Assembly: GCA_944381215.1 (NCBI GenBank)
Contig: CALWKF010000005.1
Location: 1-64,000 of the forward strand
Length of the DNA: 64,000 bases
Direction: 5' to 3'
Source of the DNA: an uncultured Clostridia bacterium
GTDB taxonomy: Bacteria; Bacillota; Clostridia; Christensenellales; UBA1242
Made by a program: the position numbers and the translations under genes. The notes under the pieces are model-generated. The model did no database searches. It worked only from the letters and a program-made list of their open reading frames with translations, and was not told where the DNA came from. This document shows, piece after piece, positions 62,866 through 64,000 of the stretch. The first letter of the stretch is position 1. Every line of letters begins with the position of its first letter.

Positions 62866-64000
62866 ATGGATAATGAACTGTTAAGTAAGTTGTTAAGAAT
62901 TGATAAAGAGATTGAGAGAAGAAAAAGTAATAATAAGTTGGCTGAGTATAACAAGACAAAGGTACATAAGAAGCAAATGGCTTTTCATAAGTGTACAAAG
63001 CGAAATCGTTGGGTATTTGGTGGTAATAGAAGTGGGAAATCGCAGTGCGGAGCGGTTGAGGCGGTGTGGCTGGCTCGAGGAATTCACCCCTTTAGGCAGA
63101 ACAAAACTTGCGATGGGTGGGTGGTGAGTCTAAGTCAGCAAGTACAGCGTGATGTCGCGCAGAGCAAGATTTTATATTATCTTAATCCCGATTGGATAGT
63201 CGACATAATTATGCTGACGGGCCGTAAAGATTCCGCACAAAACGGGGTAATTGACTACATTTTGGTTAAAAACGTTTTTGGCGAGGTGAGTAAAATCGGC
63301 TTTAAGACCTGCGACCAAGGTCGCGAAAAGTTTCAGGGTACCAGCCTTGATTGGGTGTGGTTCGATGAGGAACCGCCCTTTGACATATATCTCGAATGTC
63401 GAATGCGTGTATTAGACCGTGAGGGCATAATTTTTGGAACAATGACCCCGCTAAAAGGGCTTACCTGGGTCTATGACAAGATTTTTTTAAATGAAAGTGC
63501 CGACCCTGACGTTTGGTACATCGAAATGGAGTGGGCGGACAACCCATATTTGTCGAAAGCAGAAATAGATGTCCTGTCTAAAACGTTGAGTAGTGAGGAG
63601 TTGGAAAGTCGCAGATACGGAAAGTTTATGGCGAAGGGTGGCCTAGTTTACAGCGAATTTGACCCAAATATCCACGTAATCGAGCCTTTTTCGGTGCCGA
63701 AGGAGTGGTTTGATAACATTAGCATAGACCCAGGACTCCATAATCCGCTCAGTGCGCACTGGTACGCTGTCGATTTTGACGGCAACATCTACGTGATTGC
63801 GGAGCACTACATGGCGGAAAAAACAATCGAGTTTCACGCGAACGCAATTATAGAAAAATGCCGTGCTCTCGGCTGGCCAACTGGCTTTGACGGGAGGTAC
63901 TGTGCTCTTATCGACTCCGCCGCAAATCAAAAGACCCTTTCTTCGCCCAAAAGCGTCAGCGAATTGTTCTACGATTACGGAATAAACGTCAACACGAATG
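62866..64000 (+). CDS. terL: Phage terminase large subunit (3'-truncated by window edge)
   Basis: At least 378 residues, open to the window end; start ATG at 62866 after GGTGGTG. A basic helical N-terminus leads to Walker A FGGNRSGKSQCG (about 52-63), Walker B VWFDEEPPF (about 165-173), and the coupling motif GTMTPLKGLTW. The RNase H-like nuclease domain starts with ISIDPGLHNPLS (about 286-297), giving its first acidic residue, and a second acidic site lies in ALIDSAANQ (about 347-355). Packages phage DNA into capsids; marks a prophage that continues to the right. Confidence 0.93.
   Translation, partial: MDNELLSKLLRIDKEIERRKSNNKLAEYNKTKVHKKQMAFHKCTKRNRWVFGGNRSGKSQCGAVEAVWLARGIHPFRQNKTCDGWVVSLSQQVQRDVAQSKILYYLNPDWIVDIIMLTGRKDSAQNGVIDYILVKNVFGEVSKIGFKTCDQGREKFQGTSLDWVWFDEEPPFDIYLECRMRVLDREGIIFGTMTPLKGLTWVYDKIFLNESADPDVWYIEMEWADNPYLSKAEIDVLSKTLSSEELESRRYGKFMAKGGLVYSEFDPNIHVIEPFSVPKEWFDNISIDPGLHNPLSAHWYAVDFDGNIYVIAEHYMAEKTIEFHANAIIEKCRALGWPTGFDGRYCALIDSAANQKTLSSPKSVSELFYDYGINVNTN

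Overview
The window looks like a chromosomal segment of an endospore-forming, low-GC Gram-positive bacterium, most likely an uncultured Clostridia-type lineage (inference). Supporting evidence: a complete spoIIAA-spoIIAB-sigF operon, a PdaB-type sporulation deacetylase, Gram-positive style gene clusters (rpmG-secE-nusG-rplKA, obg-yhbY, rsfS-tsaE-tsaB), strong AGGAGG ribosome sites, consensus TTGACA-17-TATAAT promoters and very AT-rich intergenic DNA. No tRNA, rRNA or CRISPR array was recognised. Both ends are cut inside genes: ftsH on the left and a phage terminase on the right.

Left third (1-23.3 kb): the ftsH 3' end, two membrane proteins (one a signal-peptidase-like protein without a recognisable catalytic serine), an OLD-family ATPase-TOPRIM nuclease, metG with a coupled HAD phosphatase, a leftward operon (YhhN, gamma-glutamylcyclotransferase-like, type I phosphodiesterase, GtrA), an iron alcohol dehydrogenase, an SCP2-like protein, and several unrecognised genes. 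The translation/secretion cluster rpmG-secE-nusG-rplK-rplA follows; rpmG (49 codons) is easy to miss. A lipoprotein, a small membrane protein and the hibernation factor hpf come next, with an inverted-repeat element upstream of hpf.

Middle (23.3-46 kb): a serine-palmitoyltransferase-like PLP enzyme, a degenerate ABC ATPase coupled to a PucR-type HTH protein, a cytoplasmic subtilase with a small partner, spoIIA, nth, obg, yhbY, an ABC exporter, rsfS-tsaE and a tsaB-rimI fusion, an alpha/beta hydrolase, membrane-anchored murF, ddl and murG. Peptidoglycan genes are separated by AT-rich, repeat-bearing gaps.

Right third (46-64 kb): the two subunits of a type IIA topoisomerase are separated and followed by two large paralogous leucine-rich-repeat proteins with a shared C-terminal domain. 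Then come pdaB, a two-OB-fold ssDNA-binding-like protein, a third LRR protein, two membrane proteins with SH3-like regions, and the edge of a prophage (ArpU-like regulator and terminase large subunit).

The observation most worth following is a GC-rich structured element of about 300 bp present twice, right after nusG and right after the topoisomerase B gene. Its hairpins are kept by compensating base changes although the sequence has drifted. Other items are the intracellular LRR/'DITNCC' paralogs, a recurrent TACTATGCA motif with two near-identical ~60-bp repeats around ddl, a MITE-like repeat before hpf, and several pseudo-enzymes.
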